From the NCBI GenBank assembly GCA_963822575.1, contig CAWGHZ010000003.1:1-64000 (forward strand): DNA of 64,000 nucleotides, read 5' to 3'. Position 1 is the stretch's first letter. Each line of letters opens with the position of its first letter. The notes under the pieces are model-generated. The model was not told the DNA's origin. It worked only from the letters and a program-made list of their open reading frames with translations, and did no database searches. The position numbers were made by a program, and so were the translations under genes. This document shows, one piece after another, positions 32,146-40,434 of this stretch. This DNA comes from CAWGHZ01 sp963822575. Lineage in GTDB: Bacteria; Pseudomonadota; Alphaproteobacteria; MPNO01; DASWLB01.

Positions 32146-33807
32146 TTATTCCGCCGCCGCCTTCTCGGCCGCGACCTTCTTGGCGATGTCCTCGACGAGC
32201 TGCTTCTTCGACACCTTGCCGAACGCGCTCAAGGGGAAATCGTCCATCACCTCGAGCCGCTCGGGCAGCTTGTGCTTGGCCATCTCCTCCTTCTGGAGAT
32301 GGGCGATCAGGGAGTCGAACGTCACCGTCTGGCCCTCCTTCTCGATGACGCAGGCGCACATGCGCTCGCCCAGCACGTCGTCGGGGTAGGGGATGCAGGC
32401 GACGTTCTGCACCGCCGGATGGGTGAGGATCAGGTTCTCGATTTCCTCGGCAGAGATCTTCTCGCCGCCGCGGTTGATCAGGTCCTTCTTGCGGCCCTCC
32501 ACCATGTAGCGGCCCGACGGGTGCTGGCGCATCAAATCGCCCGAGCGGTAGAACCCGTCGGAGGTGAAGGCGCGCGCATTGTGCTCCGGCGTGCCGAAAT
32601 AGCCGCGCAGCGTGTAGGGGCCGCGGCAGCAGAATTCGCCCACCTCGCCGAACTCGACGATGTTGTCGTCGTCGTCCAGCAGCCGCACCTCGTCTTCCGG
32701 GCTGATCGGCAGGCCAACCGTCTCCATCCGCACGTCCTCGGGGTCGTCCTTGCGGACGAACATCAGCATGCCCTCGGCCATGCCGAAATTCTCCTGCACG
32801 AAGACCGAGGGGATCAGCTCCTTGGTGCGCTTGCGCACCTCGGGCTGCAGGCGCTGGCCGCCCGACTGGATGAATTCGAGCGAGGAGAGGTCGTACTTCG
32901 CGATGGCGGGATCGTTGATCCAGCGGATCAGGAGCGCGGGCACGACGTGGATGTGCGTCACCTTGTGCTCGGCGACCAGGCGGAAGACCTCCTCGCCGCG
33001 GGTCGATGTGTGCAGCACCACCGTTCCGCCGCGGATTAGGAACCCCTGCATGCCGGGGCAGGCGAGCGGCAGGTTGTGGGCGAGCGGCAAGATGTCGAGC
33101 AGCACCTTGCCCTCGGCCACGCCCGTCACCGTGCCGGCGGTCTTGGAGTTATAGATGTAGTCGTTGTGGGTGCGCGGGATCAGCTTGGGGATGCCGGTGG
33201 TGCCGCCGGAAAGCTGGAACACCGCCGGGTCGGTCGGGTCGACCCGGTTGTTGAGTCCGTCGAGCTTGTCGGCGGTCGCCTTGGGCTGGCGCGCGATCAG
33301 CTCGGCGAGCGAATGCAGCCCGTCCGCCGCATCGCCGAGCACGATGCCGTGTTTCACCACGTCGTTCTCGCGCATCACGCGGAGCAGCAGGTCGCGGTAG
33401 TCGTAATCCTTGGTCGCGTCCATGGCGACGCAAGCAACCGCACCGGAAAGCTGCACGAACTGGGTGAGCTCGCGGTAGCGGTGGGTGGCGAGCGCCATGA
33501 TCGGGATCGCGCCGATCTTCTGCAGCGCGAAATAGATGATGGCGAACTCGGCGACGTTGGGAAGCTGGAGCACGACCCGGTTGAGCGGCTTCAGGCCAAG
33601 ATCGACCAGGTTGAGCGCGAGGCGGGTCGAATCCTCGTCGAGCGCCTTGTAGGTCCACGTCCTGCCGGCCGAGACGATGGCGGTCTTCGCCGCGTACTTC
33701 TTGAAGATGTCGGCGAACTGGTGGGCGATGGTGCGATCCTCCCAGTAGCCCTTGTCGCGGTAGCGCTGGGCGAACTCCGGCGGGAATTTGACAACCCCTT
33801 CCAGCAT
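32146..33807 (-). CDS. Aryl-acid AMP ligase, (2,3-dihydroxybenzoyl)adenylate synthase-like
   Basis: The 553-residue ANL-superfamily enzyme has the core motifs VFQLSGGTTGIPKLIPRTHN (P-loop), FVQENFGMAEGMLMF, DGFYRSGDLMRQHPSGRYMV, GRKKDLINRGGEKISAEEIE and the A10 lysine in PLSAFGKVSKKQL. The opening YWEDRTIAHQFADIFKKYAA is typical of EntE/DhbE-type aryl-AMP ligases. No siderophore synthetase, isochorismate synthase or carrier protein is nearby, so it may instead activate an aromatic acid for degradation. The start at 33807 follows AAGGAGACGACGA. The Ala-rich C-terminus is long. Confidence 0.85.
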   Translation of the reverse strand: MLEGVVKFPPEFAQRYRDKGYWEDRTIAHQFADIFKKYAAKTAIVSAGRTWTYKALDEDSTRLALNLVDLGLKPLNRVVLQLPNVAEFAIIYFALQKIGAIPIMALATHRYRELTQFVQLSGAVACVAMDATKDYDYRDLLLRVMRENDVVKHGIVLGDAADGLHSLAELIARQPKATADKLDGLNNRVDPTDPAVFQLSGGTTGIPKLIPRTHNDYIYNSKTAGTVTGVAEGKVLLDILPLAHNLPLACPGMQGFLIRGGTVVLHTSTRGEEVFRLVAEHKVTHIHVVPALLIRWINDPAIAKYDLSSLEFIQSGGQRLQPEVRKRTKELIPSVFVQENFGMAEGMLMFVRKDDPEDVRMETVGLPISPEDEVRLLDDDDNIVEFGEVGEFCCRGPYTLRGYFGTPEHNARAFTSDGFYRSGDLMRQHPSGRYMVEGRKKDLINRGGEKISAEEIENLILTHPAVQNVACIPYPDDVLGERMCACVIEKEGQTVTFDSLIAHLQKEEMAKHKLPERLEVMDDFPLSAFGKVSKKQLVEDIAKKVAAEKAAAE

Positions 33808-33847
33808 TCGTCGTCTCCTTCGAACGGTCTCACGCGCCAAGCCCAGC

Positions 33848-33963
33848 TTTCACCTCGGACGGCCCGAAGCGCCGATCCGGGGCCCATCTCGCCGGGTCTC
33901 AAGCGCGTCCATATGGGTCCCGGCGCGCGCCGCGAACGGGTTCGCGGCTTGGCCGGAATGACA
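33848..33963. repeat. Palindromic intergenic repeat, type E
   Basis: It begins tttcacctcggacggcccga and ends ggccggaatgaca, with atatgggtcccggcgcgcgc inside. It matches the arrangement of the element at 40301-40420, which also carries atatgggtcccggttccgcg. Confidence 0.7.
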
Positions 33964-33993
33964 ATAAGAGCATGCGGCCGGCTTGGCGACACT

Positions 33994-34752
33994 CTAGGTC
34001 GAGTTGGCGAAGCCGCCGTCGATGATGATGATCTCGCCGGTGACGAAGTGGTTGGAGACGATCAGATTGACCATCGTCTCGGCCACGTCCTCCGCCGTCA
34101 CGTTGCGCTGCAAGGGCGTGTAGCGGGCGCGCCGGGCCATCAGCCCCTCGTAGTTCTCGGCCAGCGTCCGCTTCATCCAGTCGCCCTCCATCCAGCCGGG
34201 CGCGACGCCGTTGACCCGGATCTCGGGGCCGAGCGCGCCGGCGAGCGTGCGGACCAGATTGGCGACGGCGGCCTTGGAGGCGGCGTAGGCCAGGGGCTGC
34301 GGGCCGGGGCGGAGCCCCGCGATCGAGCAGGTGTTGACGATGGCGCCCTTCGCCTTTTTCAGCATCGGCGTCGCGGCGCGCGTCACCAGGAAGGTGCCGA
34401 GCACGTTGGTGTCGAACACCTTCTTCCACTGGTCGACGTCGACGCCCTCGAAATCCTTGGGCTCGGTCTCCATGGTGGTGCCGGCGTTGTTCACCAGCGC
34501 GTCGAGCCGGCCGAAACTCTTCTCCACCTCGGCGAGCATCCGGCGCACCGAGGCGTCGTCGGCGACGTCCGCCTGGATGACGATGGCCTTGGCGCCCTTG
34601 GCCTCGGCCTCCTTGGCCGTCGCCTTGGCCGCGTCGGCCGAGCGCGAATAGTTGACCGCCACGTCGTAGCCGGCCTGGGCCAGCGCCAGCACCGCGGCCC
34701 GGCCGATGCCGGTGCCGCCACCCGTGACCAGCGCGGCGGGGCGCCCGCTCAC
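33994..34752 (-). CDS. SDR family oxidoreductase
   Basis: The 252-residue protein has ALVTGGGTGIGRAAVLALAQ (TGxxxGxG), QADVADDASVRRML, LDALVNNAGTTME (NNAG), a serine in IVNTCSIAGLRPG, the YAASK catalytic pair in PLAYAASKAAVANLVRTLAG, and VTGEIIIIDGGFANST. It is a classical NAD(P)-dependent short-chain dehydrogenase of the FabG type. The start is a GTG. It probably acts with the downstream ligase, but the substrate cannot be inferred. Confidence 0.88.
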   Translation of the reverse strand: MSGRPAALVTGGGTGIGRAAVLALAQAGYDVAVNYSRSADAAKATAKEAEAKGAKAIVIQADVADDASVRRMLAEVEKSFGRLDALVNNAGTTMETEPKDFEGVDVDQWKKVFDTNVLGTFLVTRAATPMLKKAKGAIVNTCSIAGLRPGPQPLAYAASKAAVANLVRTLAGALGPEIRVNGVAPGWMEGDWMKRTLAENYEGLMARRARYTPLQRNVTAEDVAETMVNLIVSNHFVTGEIIIIDGGFANST

Positions 34753-34857
34753 TTCGGCCCCCGCGCGGAGGCCCGATCCTCACCGCTTGCCACCATTTTA
34801 CATCCCGATTGTGAAGACGGCCGCAACCTAGAGGAAGGCGCACCGAAGCTCAAGTTG

Positions 34858-35742
34858 TCAGCCGGCGACCTTGTGGCGGAGCGCGACCAGGGTGGGGATG
34901 CGGGCGTCGATCGGTACTTCCCACTCCGAGACGAACAGGCGGGGAGCGGGCTTCGCGCCGCGCTGCAGGGTAAACCAGCCATCCGAGGCCTCGGGTGCCG
35001 CGCGCAACATGGTCGACGGAATGGCGCAGACCGGATCGCGCCCGCCGGGGGCGGAGATGTGGTCGACGCCGGCGGAATGCAGCGCCCCCTCGAGCGCCGT
35101 CGACAGGGGGTGGCGCGACATCAGGATCGTCGGGATCCCGTGCTCCTCTGCCACCGCGGCGATGGGGCGGAAGTTGGCGGCGTCGCCCGTCACCCCCATC
35201 GGCTCCTCCGCGATCATCACCAGCGCCCCCACCCCCGCCTCGCAGAAGGCGCGGGCGAGCGTCACGGCGATCTCGGTCGCTTCGGGTTCCACGGTCGAGC
35301 CGGGCGCCGGGCGATGGCCCACCAGCCGGGTGGCGAGCGTGCGCACGCCGGTCACGCAGCCCAGCACGGCAGACTGCTCGCGCGTCTCGGCGCACAGGAC
35401 GCGGGTGATCTCGAGCACCGCGCGGATGCGCGGCGTCTCGGTGAGGCCGGCCGCCGAGGGCAGGCGGCGCGGCGGCGCCGGGGTGCCGACCACGCGGCCG
35501 TGCTCGTCGCGGTCCGCGCGGGCGCCCGCGGCCTCGGCCTCGAGCCAGCCGTCGAACCAGGGCAGCACCGCGTCGGCCTGGATGTGGCGCTGGAATCGGC
35601 GCTGTGCGTCGGCAGCGGCGGCGGGCTCGGCCAGCGCGTGCGCCCAGGAGAGCCCTGCCCACGCGAACGCCACCCGGAACGCGATCGGTAGGTAAAGGTC
35701 GCGCCCCAGGCGGGCCTGGAGGCGGTTCAGCGGAACGGACAT
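34858..35742 (-). CDS. Uroporphyrinogen decarboxylase-like TIM-barrel protein
   Basis: The 294-residue product has the pattern of URO-D-related proteins: IRAVLEITRVLCAETREQSA, VLGCVTGVRTLATRLVGH, TLARAFCEAGVGALVMIAEE, HGIPTILMSRHPL and VDHISAPGGRDP. Spacing fits a beta/alpha barrel of the UroD/MtaA type. The first 100 residues are less typical. Residues for porphyrin binding are not evident, so a role in haem synthesis is unlikely. Members of this superfamily also act as methyltransferases in demethylation systems. The product name is tentative. Confidence 0.5.
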   Translation of the reverse strand: MSVPLNRLQARLGRDLYLPIAFRVAFAWAGLSWAHALAEPAAAADAQRRFQRHIQADAVLPWFDGWLEAEAAGARADRDEHGRVVGTPAPPRRLPSAAGLTETPRIRAVLEITRVLCAETREQSAVLGCVTGVRTLATRLVGHRPAPGSTVEPEATEIAVTLARAFCEAGVGALVMIAEEPMGVTGDAANFRPIAAVAEEHGIPTILMSRHPLSTALEGALHSAGVDHISAPGGRDPVCAIPSTMLRAAPEASDGWFTLQRGAKPAPRLFVSEWEVPIDARIPTLVALRHKVAG

Positions 35743-35759
35743 CGGGAAACTGCGCGTGC

Positions 35760-37034
35760 CTAATGGATGTAATGGGTCAGGAACAACGACAGGCCCGGCA
35801 CGTAGGTGATCACAAACAGGGCCATGATGTTAATGATAATGAACGGAACGAGTCCGGGATAGAGGCTCGACAGGGGCGTCTTGAACACCGCCTGGGCGAC
35901 GAAGATGTTAATCCCGAAGGGCGGGGTGAACATGCCGATCGCCAGGTTCACCGTCATGATGATGCCGAAATGCACCAGATCGACCCCGATGTGGCGTGCG
36001 ACCGGGGCGAGGAGCGGCGTCAGAACCAGGATCGCCGAGCCGGGGTCCAACAGGCAGCCCACCGCGAGCAGCAGGATGTTGATCGCGAGCAGCACCTGCC
36101 AGGGCGAGGCGTTGAGGTCCGTGATCATCTGCGTCAGCGCCTGGGGCACGCCGGACACGGTGAGAAGCCAGGCGAACACGCCCGAGGCGGCGACGATAAT
36201 CAGCACCTGCGCGGTCAGATACATCGAGCTGACCGCGACCTCCCAGATGTCCTTCCAGTTCACGTCGCGGTAGACGAACCGCGTGACCAGGATGGCGTAG
36301 ACGCAGGCGACGCCCGCCGCCTCGGTCGGCGAGAATATGCCGGCATAGATTCCGCCGAGGATGATGACCGGCATGCCGATCGCCCACGAGCCGGCCTTGG
36401 ACGCGTGCACGAACTCCTGCATGTCGAAGCGCGCCCGCTCGCGGATGCCCTGCTGCTTGGCGTAGACGATCAAATAGACGGCGAGAAGGCCCGCGATCAG
36501 GAGGCCCGGCAGGATGCCGGCGATGAACAGGAGCGCGATCGACTGCTCCGCCGAATAGCCGTACAGGATCATGATGATCGAGGGCGGGATGATCAGCCCG
36601 ATCGACCCGGCCGAGGCCAGGAGGCCCGACGAGAACCGCTCGTTGTAGCCGGTCTCGATCATGCGCGGGTAGAGGATCTGGCCGATCGCCGCCACCGCCG
36701 CCGCGCTCGACCCCGAGATCGAGCCGAACACGGTGTTCGCGCCGACCACCGTCAAGGGCAGCGAGCCGCGCACCCCGCCGATGATCGAGAGCACCCAGTC
36801 GACGAGGCGCCGCGCCATGCCGCCGCGGCCCATCAGCTCGCCCGCGAAGATGAAGAACGGCACCGAGATCAGCGCGAACTGGTCGATGTTGCCGAACATC
36901 TCCAGGTGCATCTGGGTCAGCGGTACGTGCATGAACAACATCAGCACGACCGCCGACGAGATCAGCAGGATCACGAAGATCGGAAACCCGAGGATCAGAA
37001 GGGCGATCGGCAGGACCGCCATGGCCCAGATCAT
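35760..37034 (-). CDS. TRAP transporter large permease, DctM type
   Basis: The 424-residue membrane protein has about 12 hydrophobic segments and the DctM features FFIFAGELMGRGGMARRLVD, GSISGSSAAAVAAIGQILYP, IIPPSIIMILYGYSAEQSI, FSPTEAAGVACVYAILVTRF and MFTPPFGINIFVAQAVFKTP. It is the ion-coupled subunit that moves solute using the sodium gradient, working with the small permease encoded just upstream (31 bp gap). The DctP binding protein that delivers the substrate is not found in this neighbourhood. Confidence 0.93.
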   Translation of the reverse strand: MIWAMAVLPIALLILGFPIFVILLISSAVVLMLFMHVPLTQMHLEMFGNIDQFALISVPFFIFAGELMGRGGMARRLVDWVLSIIGGVRGSLPLTVVGANTVFGSISGSSAAAVAAIGQILYPRMIETGYNERFSSGLLASAGSIGLIIPPSIIMILYGYSAEQSIALLFIAGILPGLLIAGLLAVYLIVYAKQQGIRERARFDMQEFVHASKAGSWAIGMPVIILGGIYAGIFSPTEAAGVACVYAILVTRFVYRDVNWKDIWEVAVSSMYLTAQVLIIVAASGVFAWLLTVSGVPQALTQMITDLNASPWQVLLAINILLLAVGCLLDPGSAILVLTPLLAPVARHIGVDLVHFGIIMTVNLAIGMFTPPFGINIFVAQAVFKTPLSSLYPGLVPFIIINIMALFVITYVPGLSLFLTHYIH

Positions 37035-37065
37035 GCGGGCGCTCCCCTGCGGTCGGTCCGGGCGC

Positions 37066-37614
37066 TCATTCGGCCGAGATCTCCGTCTCGCCGCGCGCGC
37101 CCGCCTGCGCGTCGAACCGGCCGCTCAAGTACTGGCGGACGCGCACCACGAACACCACGGTGAGCGCGATGAAGCCGAGCGTGATCGCGCCGTGCGGCAC
37201 CACCATCGGGATGCCGGCGATGACGCTTTTCGCGCCCATCCGCTCGAACAGCGCGCTCGCGTGCCAGGACTGCACCGAAACGAAGGCGCAGATGCCGACC
37301 GCCGCCACCCAGGTGATGAAGTTGACGATCTCCTTCCAGGGGCTGGGCAGTATCGAGGAGAGAAGGTCCATGCGCAAATGGGTGCCGTCCCACGCCACCA
37401 GGATGACGCCCATGAACACGCACCAGATCATGATGAAGATCATGACCTCTTCCGCCCACGGGATCGGGGCGAGGAACAAATAGCGCGCGATCACATTGGC
37501 GAAGTTCAGCCCGATCGAGGCCAGGATCAGCACGCCGATCAGCAGCTTGGGCACGGCGAGTAGCCACCGTGCCACGACTCCCGGGCGTGACCCGGCGGAA
37601 CCGCCACCGTTCAT
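37066..37614 (-). CDS. TRAP transporter small permease, DctQ type
   Basis: The 182-residue protein has four hydrophobic segments, LLIGVLILASIGLNFANVIA, IFIMIWCVFMGVILVAW, IVNFITWVAAVGICAFVSVQ and ITLGFIALTVVFVVRVRQYL, with the conserved DctQ motifs R-Y-L-F and E-E. It pairs with DctM to form the membrane part of a TRAP transporter. The ATG at 37614 begins the two-gene permease unit. The upstream HpcH-type aldolase suggests an organic acid substrate, which is inference. Confidence 0.9.
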   Translation of the reverse strand: MNGGGSAGSRPGVVARWLLAVPKLLIGVLILASIGLNFANVIARYLFLAPIPWAEEVMIFIMIWCVFMGVILVAWDGTHLRMDLLSSILPSPWKEIVNFITWVAAVGICAFVSVQSWHASALFERMGAKSVIAGIPMVVPHGAITLGFIALTVVFVVRVRQYLSGRFDAQAGARGETEISAE

Positions 37615-37751
37615 GCGACCTTGCCTTTTGCCGGGCCCGCGCCCGGTCCCCGTTGACGTCTTTTCTTATCGTCCGGACGACGCACCCCGCCCGAATCCGC
37701 GGCCACTCTGCCAGACTCGCCCGGCCTTTCCAAGCGCCGAAACGCGGCCGG

Positions 37752-38558
37752 CTAGGCCGCGGTCTTGGCAGCGGTGCCGGTCCGCAGCGCCGTGGCGCGG
37801 CGGGCGGCGCCGGCCGCGATGAAGTTGGTGTCGTTGCCGGCCAGCACGAAGCGCACGCCCTTATTGATATATCGGCACATCACGTCCTCGGGCCCGACGC
37901 CGCCCATGCCGGCCCATTTCTTGTGCTTCTTGCAGGCGGCCAGCACGGTCTCGTAGGCGGCGAGGATGCGCTCGTGCTCGAACTGGCCCTGCAGCCCGAG
38001 CGAGGAGGTGAGGTCGCCGGTGCCGATCATCACCACGTCGACGCCTTCGACCGCGGCGATCTCGTCGGCGTGGGCGATGGCGTTCTCGGTCTCCACCATG
38101 ACCACGACCAGGAGCGATTCGTTCACCGCCGCCGTGGCCTCGCGCCCGTTGAGCGTCTGGAGGTAGTCGAACTGGGCGATGGGGCCGGAGGTCGAGCGGT
38201 GGCCGAGCGGCGGAAATTTCTGCCGGTCGACGATCTCGCGCGCCTGGGCGGCGTTCTCGACGTGCGGCATGACGATGCCGAGCGCGCCGCCGTCGAGAAT
38301 CCGCCCGGCCATGAGGTGGTCGTACTCCGGCACCCGCACGATGGGAGCGATGCCGCAGGACCGGGCCGCCGCGCCGATCTGCCCCGCCATGTCGGGCGAC
38401 ATCGTCGAATGCTCGAGGTCGATGAACAGGAAGTCGAACCCGGCCGCGCGCATCAGCCCGGCGATCTCCGGATGGCGCGAATGACGGATGCCGGCGCCGA
38501 GCGCGGCCTCGTTCTTCTCCATGCGCGCGCGCGCCGGGTTGGCAAGGGTCAGGGGCAT
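37752..38558 (-). CDS. HpcH/HpaI aldolase/citrate lyase family protein
   Basis: The 268-residue product has GAGIRHSRHPEIAGLMRAAG, FDFLFIDLEHSTMSP, PIVRVPEYDHLMAGRILDGG, ALGIVMPHVENAAQAREIVD, VVVMVETENAIAHADEIAAV and VDVVMIGTGDLTSSLGL. This is the HpcH/HpaI class II pyruvate-aldolase pattern with the metal-binding E and D (VETEN, IGTGDL) in place. It cleaves 4-hydroxy-2-oxoacids to pyruvate and an aldehyde. The start at 38558 follows GGAGGAAACGCG. The class II sugar aldolase lies 22 bp upstream on the same strand, so the pair is probably one transcript. Confidence 0.9.
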   Translation of the reverse strand: MPLTLANPARARMEKNEAALGAGIRHSRHPEIAGLMRAAGFDFLFIDLEHSTMSPDMAGQIGAAARSCGIAPIVRVPEYDHLMAGRILDGGALGIVMPHVENAAQAREIVDRQKFPPLGHRSTSGPIAQFDYLQTLNGREATAAVNESLLVVVMVETENAIAHADEIAAVEGVDVVMIGTGDLTSSLGLQGQFEHERILAAYETVLAACKKHKKWAGMGGVGPEDVMCRYINKGVRFVLAGNDTNFIAAGAARRATALRTGTAAKTAA

Positions 38559-38580
38559 CGCGTTTCCTCCTGTCGGAATT

Positions 38581-39288
38581 TCAGCCCGCCGCCGGCGCGC
38601 GACTGGTGTAGTAAATCCAGAGCTTCTCGGCATGGCGCGCGCGGTCGAAGCGGTCGGCGTAGTCGGCCATCTCGGCGGCGTCGAGCGGGCGCACCGCGCC
38701 GAGCAGCGCCGCGCGGTACATCGCCTCGGCGTTCTCCTCGAAATGGACGCAGTCGGCCATCAGCGGCTTGACACCCTCGGCGACGACCACGACGCCGTGC
38801 GCGCGGATCAGCGCGGCATGCCGGTCGCCCAAAGTCGCGACCAGATCGGCGCCGCGTTCGGGCGAGTCGATGTGGCCGGGCACGGGGTGGATCGGGATGC
38901 CCGCCGCCCAGCGCGCCGCCGCGTTCTTGACCGGGGCGAGCTTCGGCTCGTCGACCAGGGTGAACAGGGTCGCGGTCTCCGGATGGAAGTGCGCGACCGC
39001 ATTCACGTCCGCCCGCCGGCGCAATATCTCGGCGTGGATGTAAAGCTCCGACGGCGGCTTCTTGCCCTTCGGGCCGGCGACCACGTTGCCCGCGAAATCG
39101 ACGGTCAGCAGATCCTCGGGCGCCAGCGTGGCGCGGCTGTCGTCGAACCCCTGGATCAGGAAGGCGTCGCGCCCGGGCAGGCGCGCCGAGACATGGCCGG
39201 AATAGCCTAGGATGCCCTCGGCGTTGAGGAGGCGGGTGCAGTCCGCCACCTCGGATTTCAGCACCGCCTCGACGTTCGATCCCGTCAT
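38581..39288 (-). CDS. Class II aldolase/adducin (AraD-like) family protein
   Basis: The 235-residue product begins MTGSNVEAVLKSEVADCTRL and has GYSGHVSARLPGRDAFLIQG, ELYIHAEILRRRADVNAVAH, FHPETATLFTLVDEPK and IRAHGVVVVAEGVKPLM. The glutamate in ELYIHAEI and the three His (H-A-H-x-H, and H-G) are the zinc and catalytic residues of the fuculose-phosphate aldolase fold. The start overlaps the stop of the Fpg gene by ATGA. Together with the HpcH aldolase it suggests breakdown of a hydroxy-oxoacid or sugar acid. Confidence 0.88.
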   Translation of the reverse strand: MTGSNVEAVLKSEVADCTRLLNAEGILGYSGHVSARLPGRDAFLIQGFDDSRATLAPEDLLTVDFAGNVVAGPKGKKPPSELYIHAEILRRRADVNAVAHFHPETATLFTLVDEPKLAPVKNAAARWAAGIPIHPVPGHIDSPERGADLVATLGDRHAALIRAHGVVVVAEGVKPLMADCVHFEENAEAMYRAALLGAVRPLDAAEMADYADRFDRARHAEKLWIYYTSRAPAAG

Positions 39289-40262
39289 CGCCCTCGGCCC
39301 CTCCCGCGTCGTGACGGTGGCACATCGGCGCGGCCGGCGGCAACGGGATTCGCGCCGGCGGCGGCGCGGCCGCGCAGCGCCTCCATCTCCTCCAAGGTCT
39401 TCGGCCAGTCCTTCTTGAGCAGCGCCGAGAGCGCCCGGTCCATGAGGAGCCGCCCGCCGGTCTGGCAGTTGGCGCAGTAGTTGGTCTCGTTGTCGCCGTG
39501 CACGATGCGCTGCACCGGCGCGCCGCAGACCGGGCAGGGCTCGCGATAACGCCCGTGCACGGCGAAGCCCTTGCGGAAGGCGGTGACCTTCTCGGGGAAC
39601 CCCTCCCCCGCCTCGTCGCGGAGCCGCTTTGTCCAGGCGGTGAGGGTATCGACAGTGGCGCGGTGCAGTGCGCGCGCCTCGTCCTCCGAGAGCGTGCGGG
39701 CGAGACGCACCGGCGAGAGCTTCGCCGCGTGCAGTATCTCGTCGGAATAGGCGTTGCCGATGCCCGAAAAGAGGTGCGGGTCGGTCAGCGCGCGCTTCAG
39801 CGTGTGGGCCGAGCCCTGGACCTCGCGGACGAATTCGTCCTCGGAAACCGCAAGCGGCTCGATCCCGCCGGGGTCGAGCGCGGCGAGGCCGGCCTCGCCC
39901 GAGACCACGTGCAACGCCGCGCGGCGCTTCGCCCCCGCCTCGGTCAGCACCAGCGATCCGCTCGGGAAATCGAACGCGGCGAGGGTGTACTTGCCGGCGA
40001 GCTTGGCGTCCTTCTCGCGCCAGTGCAGCCGCCCCGCGATCATCAGATGCAGCACGAGCCACAGCTTGCCCTCGAGCCCGATCGCGATGCGCTTGCCGAT
40101 ACGGCGCAGCGCCACGATCTTGCGTCCGGCGGCCTGGGCGATCGGCGGGTCGAACGTCCGCACCAGGAACGGGCTCTGCACCCGCACGCGCTCCAGCGTC
40201 TCGCCCATCGCGCGCGGCTTCAGCGCGGCGATATAGACTTCGATGTCCGGCAGCTCGGGCAT
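39285..40262 (-). CDS. Fpg/Nei family DNA glycosylase
   Basis: The 325-residue protein starts MPELPDIEVY. The catalytic Pro2 and Glu3 follow the removed Met as in formamidopyrimidine-DNA glycosylases. The H2TH region SGIGNAYSDEILHAAKLSP and the zinc finger CPVCGAPVQ...NYCANCQTGG are present. These enzymes remove oxidised bases by beta,delta-elimination. The tail after the zinc finger (about 45 residues, Arg/Ala-rich) is longer than usual. It is more distant from typical MutM than housekeeping copies are, so a second mutM may exist elsewhere. Confidence 0.88.
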   Translation of the reverse strand: MPELPDIEVYIAALKPRAMGETLERVRVQSPFLVRTFDPPIAQAAGRKIVALRRIGKRIAIGLEGKLWLVLHLMIAGRLHWREKDAKLAGKYTLAAFDFPSGSLVLTEAGAKRRAALHVVSGEAGLAALDPGGIEPLAVSEDEFVREVQGSAHTLKRALTDPHLFSGIGNAYSDEILHAAKLSPVRLARTLSEDEARALHRATVDTLTAWTKRLRDEAGEGFPEKVTAFRKGFAVHGRYREPCPVCGAPVQRIVHGDNETNYCANCQTGGRLLMDRALSALLKKDWPKTLEEMEALRGRAAAGANPVAAGRADVPPSRRGRGRGR

Positions 40263-40300
40263 GGCGGAAGTATAGCGCCGCGGCGGTGCAACCACTCAAC

Positions 40301-40420
40301 TGTCACCCCGGACAGCGCGCAGCGCCGAGCCGGGGCCTATCGCGTCGGGTCACGGACGCGGAAATATGGGTCCCGGTTCCGCGGCGCACCATTTCACGCT
40401 GCGCCGCGCCCGGGATGACA
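40301..40420. repeat. Palindromic intergenic repeat, type E
   Basis: It begins tgtcaccccggacagcgcgc, carries atatgggtcccggttccg and ends cgcccgggatgaca. Ends and middle match the element at 33848-33963; the ends also match 48499-48538 and 56848-56971. Confidence 0.8.
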
Positions 40421-40434
40421 ATTGTGAGGTTAGG

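Noticed and set aside
33076..35691. 871-codon plus-strand open frame
   Set aside because: It spans the antisense of three recognised genes (AMP ligase, SDR, UroD-like) and the repeat between them, which no real gene would do.
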